Assembly: GCA_965216695.1 (NCBI GenBank)
Contig: OZ244212.1
Coordinates: forward strand, 496,001 to 560,000
Origin: G965216695 sp965216695
Lineage (GTDB): Bacteria; Pseudomonadota; Gammaproteobacteria; Pseudomonadales; Azotimanducaceae
Direction: 5' to 3'
DNA: 64,000 bases
The notes under the pieces are model-generated. The model saw nothing but the letters and a program-made list of their open reading frames with translations. It searched no databases and had not been told where the DNA came from. Positions 1 to 8,247 of the stretch are shown here, piece by piece. The stretch's first letter is position 1, and every line of letters begins with the position of its first letter. Made by a program: the position numbers and the translations under genes.

Positions 1-1010
1 ATGAAACCTGGGGGGCGCTGAACAGCGCCCGTGACAACGCACTGCTGATATTCACCGGACTGTCGCCGTCGGCACACGTCGCGTCGTCCGATGAAGACCC
101 AAGCACCGGCTGGTGGGAAGACATGGTGGGACCCGACAAGCCCATCGACACCAACCGGTATTACGTCGTCTGTATCAATTCACTCGGCAGCTGTTTCGGT
201 TCCACCGGGCCCGCGTCGATCAACCCTGCCACAGACGCGCAGTACCGTTTGACGTTTCCCGTATTGAGTTTGGAAGACATCGCAAACACTGGTGCCGTGC
301 TGCTGAGTCATCTGGGCGTCGACCGGTTGCATACGGTGATTGGCGCATCGATGGGCGGCATGACCGCACTCGCGTTCGCGATGCTTCATCCGAAACGTGT
401 CCGCGGGCTCCTTTCAATATCGTCAGCGGCGCGCAGCCTGCCCTTCTCGATTGCGCTACGGTCGCTGCAGCGCGAAATCATTCGCAAGGATCCTGTCTGG
501 AACAACGGTAACTATCCACCGCCTGGACCGGTGGAGGGGATGCGACTCGCACGCAAGCTCGGCATGATCACGTACCGATCCGCCGCCGAGTGGACCCAGC
601 GATTCGGACGAGAGCGGGCAACCGACGAACCCAAAGACGGCCACCCGTTCGGCATCGACTTCGAAGTGGAAGGCTACCTGGAAGCGCACGCGAACAAGTT
701 CATAGGCGCGTTCGATGCAAACTGTTATCTGTATCTTTCCCGCGCGATGGATCTGTTCGACGCTGCCGACCACGGCGGCTCCCTTCCAAGCGCGTTCGCC
801 GATCTGGAACTTACGCGTGCGCTGGTGATCGGCGTGGACACGGATTTTCTGTTTCCGGTAACCCAGCAAGCCGAACTGGCCGCCGCGCTTTCAGAACAGG
901 GTATCGACACCCGATTCGAACAGCTGGCTTCGCTGCAGGGTCACGATTCGTTTCTGGTGGACATGGACCGCTTCCGGCCGCCGATCGCGGCCTTCTTCGA
1001 GGACGACTAG
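1..1010 (+). CDS. metX: MetX-family homoserine/serine O-acyltransferase (5' truncated)
   Basis: Alpha/beta-hydrolase acyltransferase that acylates homoserine, or serine in some family members, for methionine or cysteine synthesis in the cytoplasm. The frame is open from base 3 and begins inside the protein with ETWGALNSARDN, so the first ~50 residues lie outside the window. Visible signatures are GWWEDMVGPDKP, GSTGPASINPAT, the nucleophile elbow GASMGGM (Ser codon 348-350), an acid region VIGVDTDFLFP, and the C-terminal QGHDSFLVD histidine. The first in-window ATG (123) is not the real start. The acid region and terminal block resemble, from memory, xanthomonad MetX proteins that act as serine or homoserine O-succinyltransferases, so the acyl donor and acceptor cannot be fixed here. 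It is followed by a convergent DsbA-family gene. Confidence 0.9.
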   Translation, partial: ETWGALNSARDNALLIFTGLSPSAHVASSDEDPSTGWWEDMVGPDKPIDTNRYYVVCINSLGSCFGSTGPASINPATDAQYRLTFPVLSLEDIANTGAVLLSHLGVDRLHTVIGASMGGMTALAFAMLHPKRVRGLLSISSAARSLPFSIALRSLQREIIRKDPVWNNGNYPPPGPVEGMRLARKLGMITYRSAAEWTQRFGRERATDEPKDGHPFGIDFEVEGYLEAHANKFIGAFDANCYLYLSRAMDLFDAADHGGSLPSAFADLELTRALVIGVDTDFLFPVTQQAELAAALSEQGIDTRFEQLASLQGHDSFLVDMDRFRPPIAAFFEDD

Positions 1011-1026
1011 CCGCCACGTACCGGCT

Positions 1027-1659
1027 TCAACGATGGGCGATCCCCTGCGCCTCGAGCGCCGCAAATATGCCAGCCGCATCGAGATAGCCGCCCGCCAACA
1101 GACGCCGTTCACCCGTTGCTGATGCGATGAGCAGGTTCGGCAACGCCTGAGTCCCGTATTGGCGCGCGTGTTCGAACTCGAACTTGAGGCGGGTTCGAAG
1201 CTTCGCATCGTGCAATGCGTGGCTCAGGCGTTGCCCGTCAAGGCCAGATCTCTCCGCACGTTGCACCAAGTAGTCGACATTGTTTACGTCGCTACCGTGC
1301 ACGAAAAAGTCCTGCTGGATGCGGTGCAGAAACTCGAACGCCGGCGCACCTAACTCGTCGCTCGCAAATCGAACCGCCAGACAAGGGAGCACGCTGTTAT
1401 AGACGAACCCGGCCGTGATCGAATCGCCAAATCGGGCTCCAGTGGTACTTGCCACCTCGCGCCAGATCCGGAAGATCAGCCGTCGGCCGTAATCCCCTAC
1501 AGGCTGCGTGGAATGGGTGTTTATCCCCGCGAGAACCAGGTCCAACCTGAGCTTCGCCGGATCACACTCGCGTCGTACCGTATCGATCGCATCGCGCATT
1601 CCCCAGCACCATGAGCAGATGGGGTCCGTCACTACGAGCAGCGTTATTCGATCCGCCAT
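1027..1659 (-). CDS. DsbA-family (FrnE-like) thiol oxidoreductase
   Basis: A 210-aa protein with a thioredoxin-fold active site CSWC at residues 15-18, close to the N-terminus after a short beta strand (LLVVTDPI). There is no signal peptide, so it is probably cytoplasmic, unlike true periplasmic DsbA. The C-terminal part (QALPNLLIASATGERRL) resembles the cis-Pro and product-binding region of DsbA/FrnE proteins. Its ATG overlaps the 3' end of the upstream selD fusion by 16 nt on the same strand, which suggests translational coupling. A redox partner role in selenium or thiol metabolism is inferred only from this coupling. Confidence 0.85.
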   Translation of the reverse strand: MADRITLLVVTDPICSWCWGMRDAIDTVRRECDPAKLRLDLVLAGINTHSTQPVGDYGRRLIFRIWREVASTTGARFGDSITAGFVYNSVLPCLAVRFASDELGAPAFEFLHRIQQDFFVHGSDVNNVDYLVQRAERSGLDGQRLSHALHDAKLRTRLKFEFEHARQYGTQALPNLLIASATGERRLLAGGYLDAAGIFAALEAQGIAHR

Positions 1660-3773
1660 TCGTCCTCGACAACGTCACCGATAACGGTCGCATCCGGATA
1701 TCCCGCGACGCGAAGATCGGACACGCACGCCTCGGCGCGGGGCGCGGCGATTCCGAACAACAGGCCACCCGACGTTTGCGGATCTGCAAGCAATCGAACA
1801 CTTGCAGTGTCGGACGTGGCCACGTCGAATAGCGTGAGCGCGCTGGCGTTCTGGTCGTGCAGCGAACTTTCCAGTCCGTCGACAATGCTTTCGCGGGCGC
1901 CGGCGAGGGCCGGAACAGCAGTCCCATTCACGCGCACGCCGACGTTCGACGCGCGCAGCATCTCACTCAAATGACCGGCAAGTCCGAATCCCGATACATC
2001 CGTGGCCGCGCTCACCCGATGGGCTCGGAGCACGTTGGCCGCTTCCACGTTCGAGCAATCCATCACGTCGAGCGCGCCCAGTGCGCGGTCGATGCGCACT
2101 CGGCCTTGCGCGTAGCCGGCAAGCAGCACACCTGTCCCGAGTGGCTTCGTCAGCACAAGCACGTCGCCGGAGCGCAAGCCCGACTTGCGCCAGGATTTCT
2201 GCGTAAGTTCGCCTGTTAATGCCAGTGCCAGCGACAGCTCCGACGCTTCGGCGGAATGACCACCCACGAGGGGCACGCCGTGCGCGTTCAACACCGCGCA
2301 TGCGCCCAGCAGCAGCGCATGCAAATCGTCTTCGACAAGGGTGGTAGCCATCACCGGCACGGTAGCGAGCGCAAGTGCGTGCGCCACGCGGCCACCCATT
2401 GCGACGATGTCGTTCATCGAATGATGCGCCACAATGCGTCCGAAGCGGTACGGGTCATCAACCACCTGCCGGAAGCCGTCGATCGTAAGCAATACCCTGC
2501 CGGTCGTGCGGACCAACGCGGCGTCGTCACCAATGCCCAGTTCCTGTTCCGCATCGGGCTGTTCAGGCAACTGCTCCAGCACCCGCAGCAGCGGATCCGC
2601 GCCAATCTTGGCGCCGCAGCCACCGCAACGCATCGCCGAGCCACTGAGGTCCTGTAGCAGGGCGTCGGGCAACCCCCACGCCGGCGTCGCCATTTCCGGC
2701 AGCTCGTTGAATCGGCGCATGAACCGCCTGTCTATGAACTCCTTCCAGCGCCACGCCCATGTGCCCTCGAACGCCCAGCGTCCCCGACTGGCCACAGCAA
2801 CCCCGGGTGCGGTGCCGATCAGGCTCAGAAATGCTTTCTGGGGCCGAAAGCGTGCGAGCCGGTGCCCGTACGCGCTTGCCCGCAGATTGCGATTGAGGAC
2901 CCTACCGGCACGTACCGCGAAGACACCCGATTTCGGCCGAGGACTCGGCAACGACGCAATGTCACCTGCCGCGAAGACCCCGGGGTGAGACGTGCTCTCG
3001 AGCGTTTTGCCAACGGATACGAACCCGGCGGCGTCCGTTGCAAGACCGGAATCTGTCACCCAGGAAGGCGCGGAGACCCCCGTGGCAGAAAGGACACAAT
3101 CGCTGTGGCGTTGTTCGCCGGACGCCAGCGTCACCACTCCGTCGTGTACGCTCGTTACGCGTTGCTGCACCAGCTCGATACCCGCGGCGCGCGCCGCGGC
3201 ACACACACGACGCCGCGCAGGTTCCGACTGTTCCGGCAGCCAGGACGCGCCGATCACCGATATCTCGACTTGCGGAGGCAGACTCCGACGTGCGGCCATC
3301 GCAAACTCGAGGCCACCCGCGCCACCACCGATGATCGTGAGCCGTCCGCCCGGGTCGAATGTCCGCGCAATCTGTTTCCACTTCGGCAGGAACGCAGCGA
3401 TCGGTTTCAGCGGCGCTGCTTCGCCACCAAACGTCTCAGGTGTTGCCCCGGAATTGATCGAAAGCACGTCGAACCGCACGCCCGGGCGGTCGCGACACAA
3501 CACGCGGCGTGTTGCCAGATCCAAGCCGGTTACTTCGTGATGGTAGAAGCGCGCGTTCGCAAAGCGCGTGAGCCGCCCGAGGTCGATCAGAATGTCCGCC
3601 TCGCTGTACACGCCGGCGATGAATCCCGGCAACATGCCCGAATACGGTGAGAATGCTTCCCGCGATATGACGGTGAGGCGTACCCCCGGCAGCGGAGCCA
3701 TTCCGAACTGCTTGATCACCTGTACGTGCGCGTGGCCGCCACCGATCAATACCAGATCGCGGACCACCGGCAC
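1644..3773 (-). CDS. selD: NADH dehydrogenase-like / selenophosphate synthetase fusion (SelD)
   Basis: A 709-aa two-domain protein. Residues 1-~350 form an FAD/NAD(P)-binding disulfide-reductase or type II NADH dehydrogenase-like module, with LVLIGGGHAHVQV (7-19), a second dinucleotide motif LTIIGGGAGGLE (~145-156) and GVFAAGDIA (~265-273). Residues ~370-709 are selenide, water dikinase, which makes selenophosphate from selenide and ATP. The catalytic block is GGCGAK (384-389), keeping the Cys (386) and Lys (389) of the family; the second cysteine of E. coli GCGCK is alanine. GIGDDAALV and VGGHSAE match the ATP-binding SelD body. This fusion is known in cyanobacteria and some marine proteobacteria, where the oxidoreductase may supply reduced selenium. 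The GTG start lies 10 nt after the acidic-protein gene and has no clear Shine-Dalgarno. Confidence 0.92.
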   Translation of the reverse strand: MPVVRDLVLIGGGHAHVQVIKQFGMAPLPGVRLTVISREAFSPYSGMLPGFIAGVYSEADILIDLGRLTRFANARFYHHEVTGLDLATRRVLCRDRPGVRFDVLSINSGATPETFGGEAAPLKPIAAFLPKWKQIARTFDPGGRLTIIGGGAGGLEFAMAARRSLPPQVEISVIGASWLPEQSEPARRRVCAAARAAGIELVQQRVTSVHDGVVTLASGEQRHSDCVLSATGVSAPSWVTDSGLATDAAGFVSVGKTLESTSHPGVFAAGDIASLPSPRPKSGVFAVRAGRVLNRNLRASAYGHRLARFRPQKAFLSLIGTAPGVAVASRGRWAFEGTWAWRWKEFIDRRFMRRFNELPEMATPAWGLPDALLQDLSGSAMRCGGCGAKIGADPLLRVLEQLPEQPDAEQELGIGDDAALVRTTGRVLLTIDGFRQVVDDPYRFGRIVAHHSMNDIVAMGGRVAHALALATVPVMATTLVEDDLHALLLGACAVLNAHGVPLVGGHSAEASELSLALALTGELTQKSWRKSGLRSGDVLVLTKPLGTGVLLAGYAQGRVRIDRALGALDVMDCSNVEAANVLRAHRVSAATDVSGFGLAGHLSEMLRASNVGVRVNGTAVPALAGARESIVDGLESSLHDQNASALTLFDVATSDTASVRLLADPQTSGGLLFGIAAPRAEACVSDLRVAGYPDATVIGDVVEDEWRIE

Positions 3774-3783
3774 TGGTGAGGGG

Positions 3784-4053
3784 TTAATCGTCGAAGTCGA
3801 GATAATCTAAATCGTTCGCCAATTGACGCTCTTCACGCCGCCGTTCAATCGCACGCCGCGCTGCGAGCGAACGCGCATCGCGTTCGCGTGCAGTCAGTTC
3901 CAAGTCTGCATCCGCAAAGTCGTCGTCTGAATCGCCGTCTTCGAAGTCATCGAGGCCATCTTCGCTCATCTCGGCGAAGTCGTCGTCCGAATCAACCGAA
4001 CCTTCTACGTCGTCTACTTCGTCGTCAGGGTCTTGTACATCGAGATCGCTCAT
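3784..4053 (-). CDS. Small highly acidic protein, PA3496-like C-terminus
   Basis: An 89-aa protein whose first ~55 residues are dominated by Asp and Glu (runs such as DDEVDDVE and SDDDFAE). A basic helical segment follows (TARERDARSLAARRAIERRR), and it ends ELANDLDYLDFDD-like. The ARRAIE..RE..L..DLDYLD pattern resembles the short PA3496-family proteins of gammaproteobacteria, annotated as putative envelope integrity proteins; this is recognition from memory and the acidic extension is unusual. There is no signal peptide or membrane segment. It sits 10 nt upstream of the selD fusion on the same strand and is probably co-transcribed. Function is unknown. Confidence 0.7.
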   Translation of the reverse strand: MSDLDVQDPDDEVDDVEGSVDSDDDFAEMSEDGLDDFEDGDSDDDFADADLELTARERDARSLAARRAIERRREERQLANDLDYLDFDD

Positions 4054-4375
4054 TCCCGAGTTACCATCCTGAGCACCGTCCTTAGTTCACCCCGCCTGTC
4101 ATGCGGGGCACCCAAAATTGCCTGATATGGAAAGCGTAGGCATCCGCTCGCTTTTTAGGACGGCACCCGATGTGTGTCAAGGTGTTTTGGCACGAAAGGT
4201 CGCAGACGTTCACATTGTGTGGTGCGACGCCGTCGCACGTTGAACGCGATCCACTCGAGCGGCGTAGGATTGGCAACGCATGCATTGACACGTCAAGCGT
4301 GTCCAATGTCTGCGTAAGTTGGAACCGCTGCGTCGAAGATGCGATATTGACCTATTCTGGTCGCCAGAGAGCCCT
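4054..4375. other. Divergent intergenic region between acidic protein and Lrp-type regulator
   Basis: This 322-nt stretch separates the - strand acidic-protein/selD operon from the + strand AsnC/Lrp gene and should hold both promoters. I see one GC-rich hairpin (4090-4108) but no convincing -35/-10 pair and no conserved ORF. Reading frames crossing it lack family resemblance. Confidence 0.5.
4090..4108. repeat. GC-rich inverted repeat (6-bp stem, 7-nt loop)
   Basis: CCCCGC at 4090-4095 pairs with GCGGGG at 4103-4108 around a 7-nt loop. It lies 37 nt upstream of the acidic-protein ATG on the - strand, so it could form a hairpin in that leader or be an operator. No T-run follows on either strand, so it is not an intrinsic terminator. 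Confidence 0.4.
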
Positions 4376-4858
4376 ATGGCGAACGCAATCGAAAAACTCG
4401 ACAAGTTCGACCGGCAGATTCTTGCATTCCTGCAGGACGACGCGTCGTCGACCACCGCGAGCATTGCAGAACGCATCGGGTTATCCACAAACGCGGTATG
4501 GCGGCGCATACGCAGCCTAGAGGAGTCAGGGATCATTCGCGCGCGCGTCGCGTTGCTGAGCGAGGACAAACTTGGGCTCGGCACCACCGTCTTTGTGGGA
4601 CTGAAGACGAGCGAACATTCGCAAGGTTGGCTGGACACGTTCGCGCAAGGTGTGAAAGCTATACCCGAAGTCGTTGAATTCTACCGAATGAGCGGCGACG
4701 TCGACTATCTTCTAAAAATCGTCGTGCGGGACATCGACCACTACGACAGGGTCTATAAGAAATTGATTGGCGTGGCACCCCTGCACGACGTTTCGTCGTC
4801 GTTCGCAATGCAGCGCATCAAATCGTCGACCGCGTTACCCTTGAGTGAACTGCCATGA
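4376..4858 (+). CDS. Lrp/AsnC-family transcriptional regulator
   Basis: A 160-aa regulator. The ATG at 4376 was chosen over an upstream frame-open codon (4319) because family members begin with a short run into LDKFDRQIL, and AGAG lies just upstream. The N-terminal winged helix-turn-helix reads ATASIAERIGLSTNAVWRRI-like, followed by IRSLEESGIIRARVALL. The C-terminal ligand-binding RAM domain (VFVGLKT...VVEFYRMSGDVDYLLKIV) has the family core YRMSGDVDYLL. These proteins bind amino acids and act as octamers or dimers on nearby or global targets. The closest divergent operon is selD/DsbA, but no target can be proved. The 3' end is convergent with the hydrolase gene. Confidence 0.92.
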   Translation: MANAIEKLDKFDRQILAFLQDDASSTTASIAERIGLSTNAVWRRIRSLEESGIIRARVALLSEDKLGLGTTVFVGLKTSEHSQGWLDTFAQGVKAIPEVVEFYRMSGDVDYLLKIVVRDIDHYDRVYKKLIGVAPLHDVSSSFAMQRIKSSTALPLSELP

Positions 4859-4870
4859 CGTCAGGGCCAA

Positions 4871-5941
4871 TCAGCGGTCGAACGCGACGCGCTCTCCGTC
4901 AGTAGACACCAGCGGTCCGCACCCCGGCCGGTAGGTGTTGCGGATGCTGAAGAGCAGATCGCGCTGCGCCATACGCGGCAGCGTGCGACCGGCTTCAACC
5001 ACACCTGCGCGACCCTGGTGGATCGGCATCGACGCGCTGAACAAACTGTCTGCCGGGTCCAACGTGAACCCGTAGCGCAAATCAGCCGCGATCAAACGCG
5101 TGGGCTCCTGTGGGTCATCCAACGCATAGTGCAGCAGGCCCATCGAAAACCAGTCCATGATTGCGCCTTCCCGCGTCTCGAGAAACTGCGTAACAAGATC
5201 ACCGTGAGCGTTGCGTCGCGTACCCCACGTGAGCCGACAATGCGGTCGCCAGGTGGTGACATACGCAACGTGGTCGACCCCACGCACGTCACGTGCGACG
5301 AGGCGCCTGAGGTGTGTCTGCAGCACAGTGGGAAACGCCCGCACTTCGCCTCGTAGCTCCACGCCGCGCGATGCCAGGTCTGCTTCGGCAATTGCCTGAG
5401 CGGTACGGTTCTGCAACCACCCATAGCCCAGGTAGGTACTGGAGACGAGCAGCGCCACGGCGGAAACGGCGCGGGTGTGCCGGCGCGTCGGTGGCCATAG
5501 GAGGATCAGACCCGCGAGCAGCAACCCAGTGTAAATCGGATCGATGATCGGCATGGCGGGAATGGCGAATCGCGCATCGGAAAATGGCAGCAGCAGCTGG
5601 GTCCCGTACGTGGTCAGTACGTCCAGCAGCGGATGCGACCAGAGCGCAAGCACGGCCACCAGCATGCACCAGCGGCGCATGTCCACAGCGTTCCTATACA
5701 CCGCGCGCCACCACAGATAGCCCAACAGCGGGCCGACCACCGGCGCAAACACCAGCGCGTGGGTAATGCCTCGGTGCAACACCAGGTGATCGAAAAAACT
5801 ACCGCCGACGTAGAACAGCACGTCAATATCAGGAAACGCACCCGCAACCGCACCCAGCGCTACCGCGGACCGGCCCAGCTTATGGCCTGCTACCGCGTGT
5901 CCCACGACGCCGCCCAGCGCGGCTTGAGAAATCGGATCCAT
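4871..5941 (-). CDS. YdjM-like membrane-bound metal-dependent hydrolase
   Basis: A 356-aa inner-membrane protein of the YdjM/DUF457 type. It starts MDPISQAALGGVVGHAV, the classic N-terminus of the family, followed by GAVAGAFPDIDVL, HRGITHALVFAPVVG and SHPLLDVLTTYGTQ, whose His and Asp residues are the presumed metal ligands. Three to four hydrophobic segments lie in residues 60-180; the rest is a soluble C-terminal domain. The start at 5941 is preferred over the longer frame (6001) because GGAAGG-like sequence precedes it at normal spacing and the family begins here. Substrate is unknown. It is divergent from terC, and their 5' regions nearly abut. Confidence 0.85.
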   Translation of the reverse strand: MDPISQAALGGVVGHAVAGHKLGRSAVALGAVAGAFPDIDVLFYVGGSFFDHLVLHRGITHALVFAPVVGPLLGYLWWRAVYRNAVDMRRWCMLVAVLALWSHPLLDVLTTYGTQLLLPFSDARFAIPAMPIIDPIYTGLLLAGLILLWPPTRRHTRAVSAVALLVSSTYLGYGWLQNRTAQAIAEADLASRGVELRGEVRAFPTVLQTHLRRLVARDVRGVDHVAYVTTWRPHCRLTWGTRRNAHGDLVTQFLETREGAIMDWFSMGLLHYALDDPQEPTRLIAADLRYGFTLDPADSLFSASMPIHQGRAGVVEAGRTLPRMAQRDLLFSIRNTYRPGCGPLVSTDGERVAFDR

Positions 5942-5986
5942 CAGGCGTAGACCTTCCCAGCGCAATTGGATACGCAAGTGATTACC

Positions 5987-6811
5987 ATGCGCGTTTCGCA
6001 TACGTGGAGTAGCCCATTGGAACTGTTCTCGATCGAAAACCTATTCACACTCATGATGTTGATTCTGCTCCAAGCCGTGCTGGGCTTCGACAACCTGCTC
6101 TATATTTCGCTGGAGTCGAAACGGGTTGAACCGAGCCAGCAGCGGCGCGTACGCCGCCTGGGAATCGGGCTCGCCATCGTACTGCGAATCGTGTTGCTTT
6201 TCGCAATTCTCGGGCTGATCCAGTACGTGCAGAATCCGTTATTCGGCATCCACATCGGCGAATGGATTCACTCGGATTTCAACCTGCATTCGCTGATCGT
6301 GCTCGCCGGCGGGGTGTTCATCATGTACACCGCAATCAAGGAAGTGTGGCACATGACCAACTACGAGCCTCATCACGCCTCGCAGGCATCGCCGAAATCT
6401 ACCGCCGCTGCAATCACTGCGATTGTGGTGATGAACGCCATCTTTTCCATCGACTCGATACTGAGCGCCATCGCGCTTACCGACGTTTTCATCGTGATGG
6501 CCGTGGCCATCGTGATTGGCGGCATTCTGATGATCTGGCTGGCGGACCACATAGCGGAGTTTCTGAAACGCAACCGAATGTACGAGGTGCTGGGGCTGTT
6601 CATACTGCTCGTTGTCGGCATCATGCTGATTACCGAGGGCGCACATTTGGCACACTTGTCCCTATTCGGTCACCCGATTGAACCGATGACCAAATCAACC
6701 TTCTACTTTGTGATTGCCGTGCTTGTGCTCACAGACCTGGTGCAATCCCGCTACCAGCGGCGCCTGCTGCGCGCCGCGGACGCACAACAGCAGGCCGCGG
6801 CGGCTAACTGA
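5987..6811 (+). CDS. terC: TerC-family integral membrane protein
   Basis: A 274-aa polytopic protein with at least seven hydrophobic segments. The family signatures VLGFDNLLYISLESKR and a second half with NAIFSIDSILSAIALTD carry the paired acidic residues thought to bind metal. TerC/Alx proteins export Mn2+ or help metallate exported proteins, and are tied to tellurite and envelope stress. The start is uncertain: ATG 5987 has no Shine-Dalgarno, whereas a TTG at 6017 has GGAG six bases upstream and would begin MELFSIENL, typical of the family. An earlier TTG (5966) is also open. The gene is followed by a convergent beta-CASP hydrolase. Confidence 0.88.
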   Translation: MRVSHTWSSPLELFSIENLFTLMMLILLQAVLGFDNLLYISLESKRVEPSQQRRVRRLGIGLAIVLRIVLLFAILGLIQYVQNPLFGIHIGEWIHSDFNLHSLIVLAGGVFIMYTAIKEVWHMTNYEPHHASQASPKSTAAAITAIVVMNAIFSIDSILSAIALTDVFIVMAVAIVIGGILMIWLADHIAEFLKRNRMYEVLGLFILLVVGIMLITEGAHLAHLSLFGHPIEPMTKSTFYFVIAVLVLTDLVQSRYQRRLLRAADAQQQAAAAN

Positions 6812-6824
6812 CCGCCCGGCAGCG

Positions 6825-8234
6825 TCACAGCAAACGCATCTGTTTCAGATCGAAGCGCATGCCCGGCGCCGCGACGGTCGCCATCGCGCCTGCTTCGTTC
6901 GCAAGCTTGTGCTTGAACTGCAGGGCCGCATCTTCGTCGCCATGTACGAGAAACACCGGCGGACGACCCGTGAAGGAACGATACCAGCGCAGCAGGTCAT
7001 TCTGGTCGCCGTGCGCGGACATACCGCCAACCGTATGCACGTTGGCGGCAACTTCAAACTCCCGCCCGTGCACGCGTACGGTGTCGGCACCCTCGATCAA
7101 TCGGCGCCCGAGAGAGCCCGGCGGCTGGAAGCCCGTGAACAGCAGACGCGTATTTGCCTTGCCGAGGTTGCGTTTCAGGTGGTGCAGCATGCGTCCGCCG
7201 TTGAGCATTCCACTTCCGGCAATCACGATAGCGCCACCCTCAATGCGGTTGATCTCCCGCGACTGATCCGCGGTCCGGCTCAGAACGAGGTTATCGAGCA
7301 TGGGCATAGGGTCCACGTCGCGGCGCAGCGTAGTTGCCTCGTCATCGTAAAGGTGCGGGTAATCCCAGTAGATCTCGCTCGTCTTGATCGCCAGCGGACT
7401 GTCGAGGAACACGCGCCACCGTCGCATGTTCCATTCGTCGAAGTGTTTGCCGAACTGGTAAAGCAGTTCCTGGCTTCGGCCCACGGCGAACGCCGGAATC
7501 AGCACGTTACCGCCCTCGTCCGCGGCGGCGTCGAGAATTTGCTGCAGCTCATCGAGGGTGCTCGAGCGGTCGCGATGATTGCGCCCCCCGTACGTACTCT
7601 CCATAAGCACCACGTCCGCATGACCGATGGCGACCGGGTCACGCAGGATAGGTGTGTCGTACTGGCCCAGGTCCCCTGAAAACACGACGGTACGCTCCTC
7701 CGCGCCCGCTTCCTGCACGCGCACCTCGACCAGGCACGACCCCATAATGTGGCCCGCATCATGAAAACGCACCGCCACCCCCGGACAGACGTCTACCCAA
7801 GTGCGGTACTTCACACCAGCCATTAAGCCAATCGCGGCGCGGGCGTCGTCGACGGTGTACAACGGCTCGATCGGCTCCTCGCCCCGCTTCTCGCGTCTGC
7901 GATTTTCGTGCCGGGCAAAGCTCGCCGCCAGGTACGCTCCGTCCTCAAGAAGAATCTCGGCCAGATCGCAGGTGGCATTGTGTGCGTGGATCACACCCGA
8001 GAATCCCCGCCCGACCAGCAACGGCAACCGCCCGGAGTGATCGATATGCGCGTGACTCAGAATCACCGCGTCGATCTCGCGCGCATCAAACGGGAACGGC
8101 TCCCGGTTGCGGGCTTCCTGCCGCCGCCCTCCCTGAATCATGCCGCAGTCGAGCAACACACGCGTTTCACCTACCCGCAATATGTGGCAACTGCCCGTGA
8201 CCTCCCCGGCTGCGCCAAAAAACTCCAATTCCAT
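6825..8234 (-). CDS. MBL-fold beta-CASP metallo-hydrolase (RNA-processing type)
   Basis: A 469-aa protein with a metallo-beta-lactamase fold: MELEFFGAAGEVTGSCH at the N-terminus, the zinc motif SHAHIDHSG, HDAGHIMGS, GDLGQYDTP, then a beta-CASP domain (LIPAFAVGRSQELLY, GSGMLNGGRMLHHL) and a C-terminal SAHGDQNDLLRW-type motif. It resembles the YsH1/CPSF-73-like bacterial nucleases annotated as RNA-specificity exonucleases. ATG 8234 has AGGTGAG about seven bases upstream; the longer frame to 8327 runs into the preceding gene. It lies 13 nt after the LLM monooxygenase stop, so the two are probably one transcript, although a functional link is not obvious. Confidence 0.92.
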   Translation of the reverse strand: MELEFFGAAGEVTGSCHILRVGETRVLLDCGMIQGGRRQEARNREPFPFDAREIDAVILSHAHIDHSGRLPLLVGRGFSGVIHAHNATCDLAEILLEDGAYLAASFARHENRRREKRGEEPIEPLYTVDDARAAIGLMAGVKYRTWVDVCPGVAVRFHDAGHIMGSCLVEVRVQEAGAEERTVVFSGDLGQYDTPILRDPVAIGHADVVLMESTYGGRNHRDRSSTLDELQQILDAAADEGGNVLIPAFAVGRSQELLYQFGKHFDEWNMRRWRVFLDSPLAIKTSEIYWDYPHLYDDEATTLRRDVDPMPMLDNLVLSRTADQSREINRIEGGAIVIAGSGMLNGGRMLHHLKRNLGKANTRLLFTGFQPPGSLGRRLIEGADTVRVHGREFEVAANVHTVGGMSAHGDQNDLLRWYRSFTGRPPVFLVHGDEDAALQFKHKLANEAGAMATVAAPGMRFDLKQMRLL

Positions 8235-8247
8235 GCTTAACTCACCT

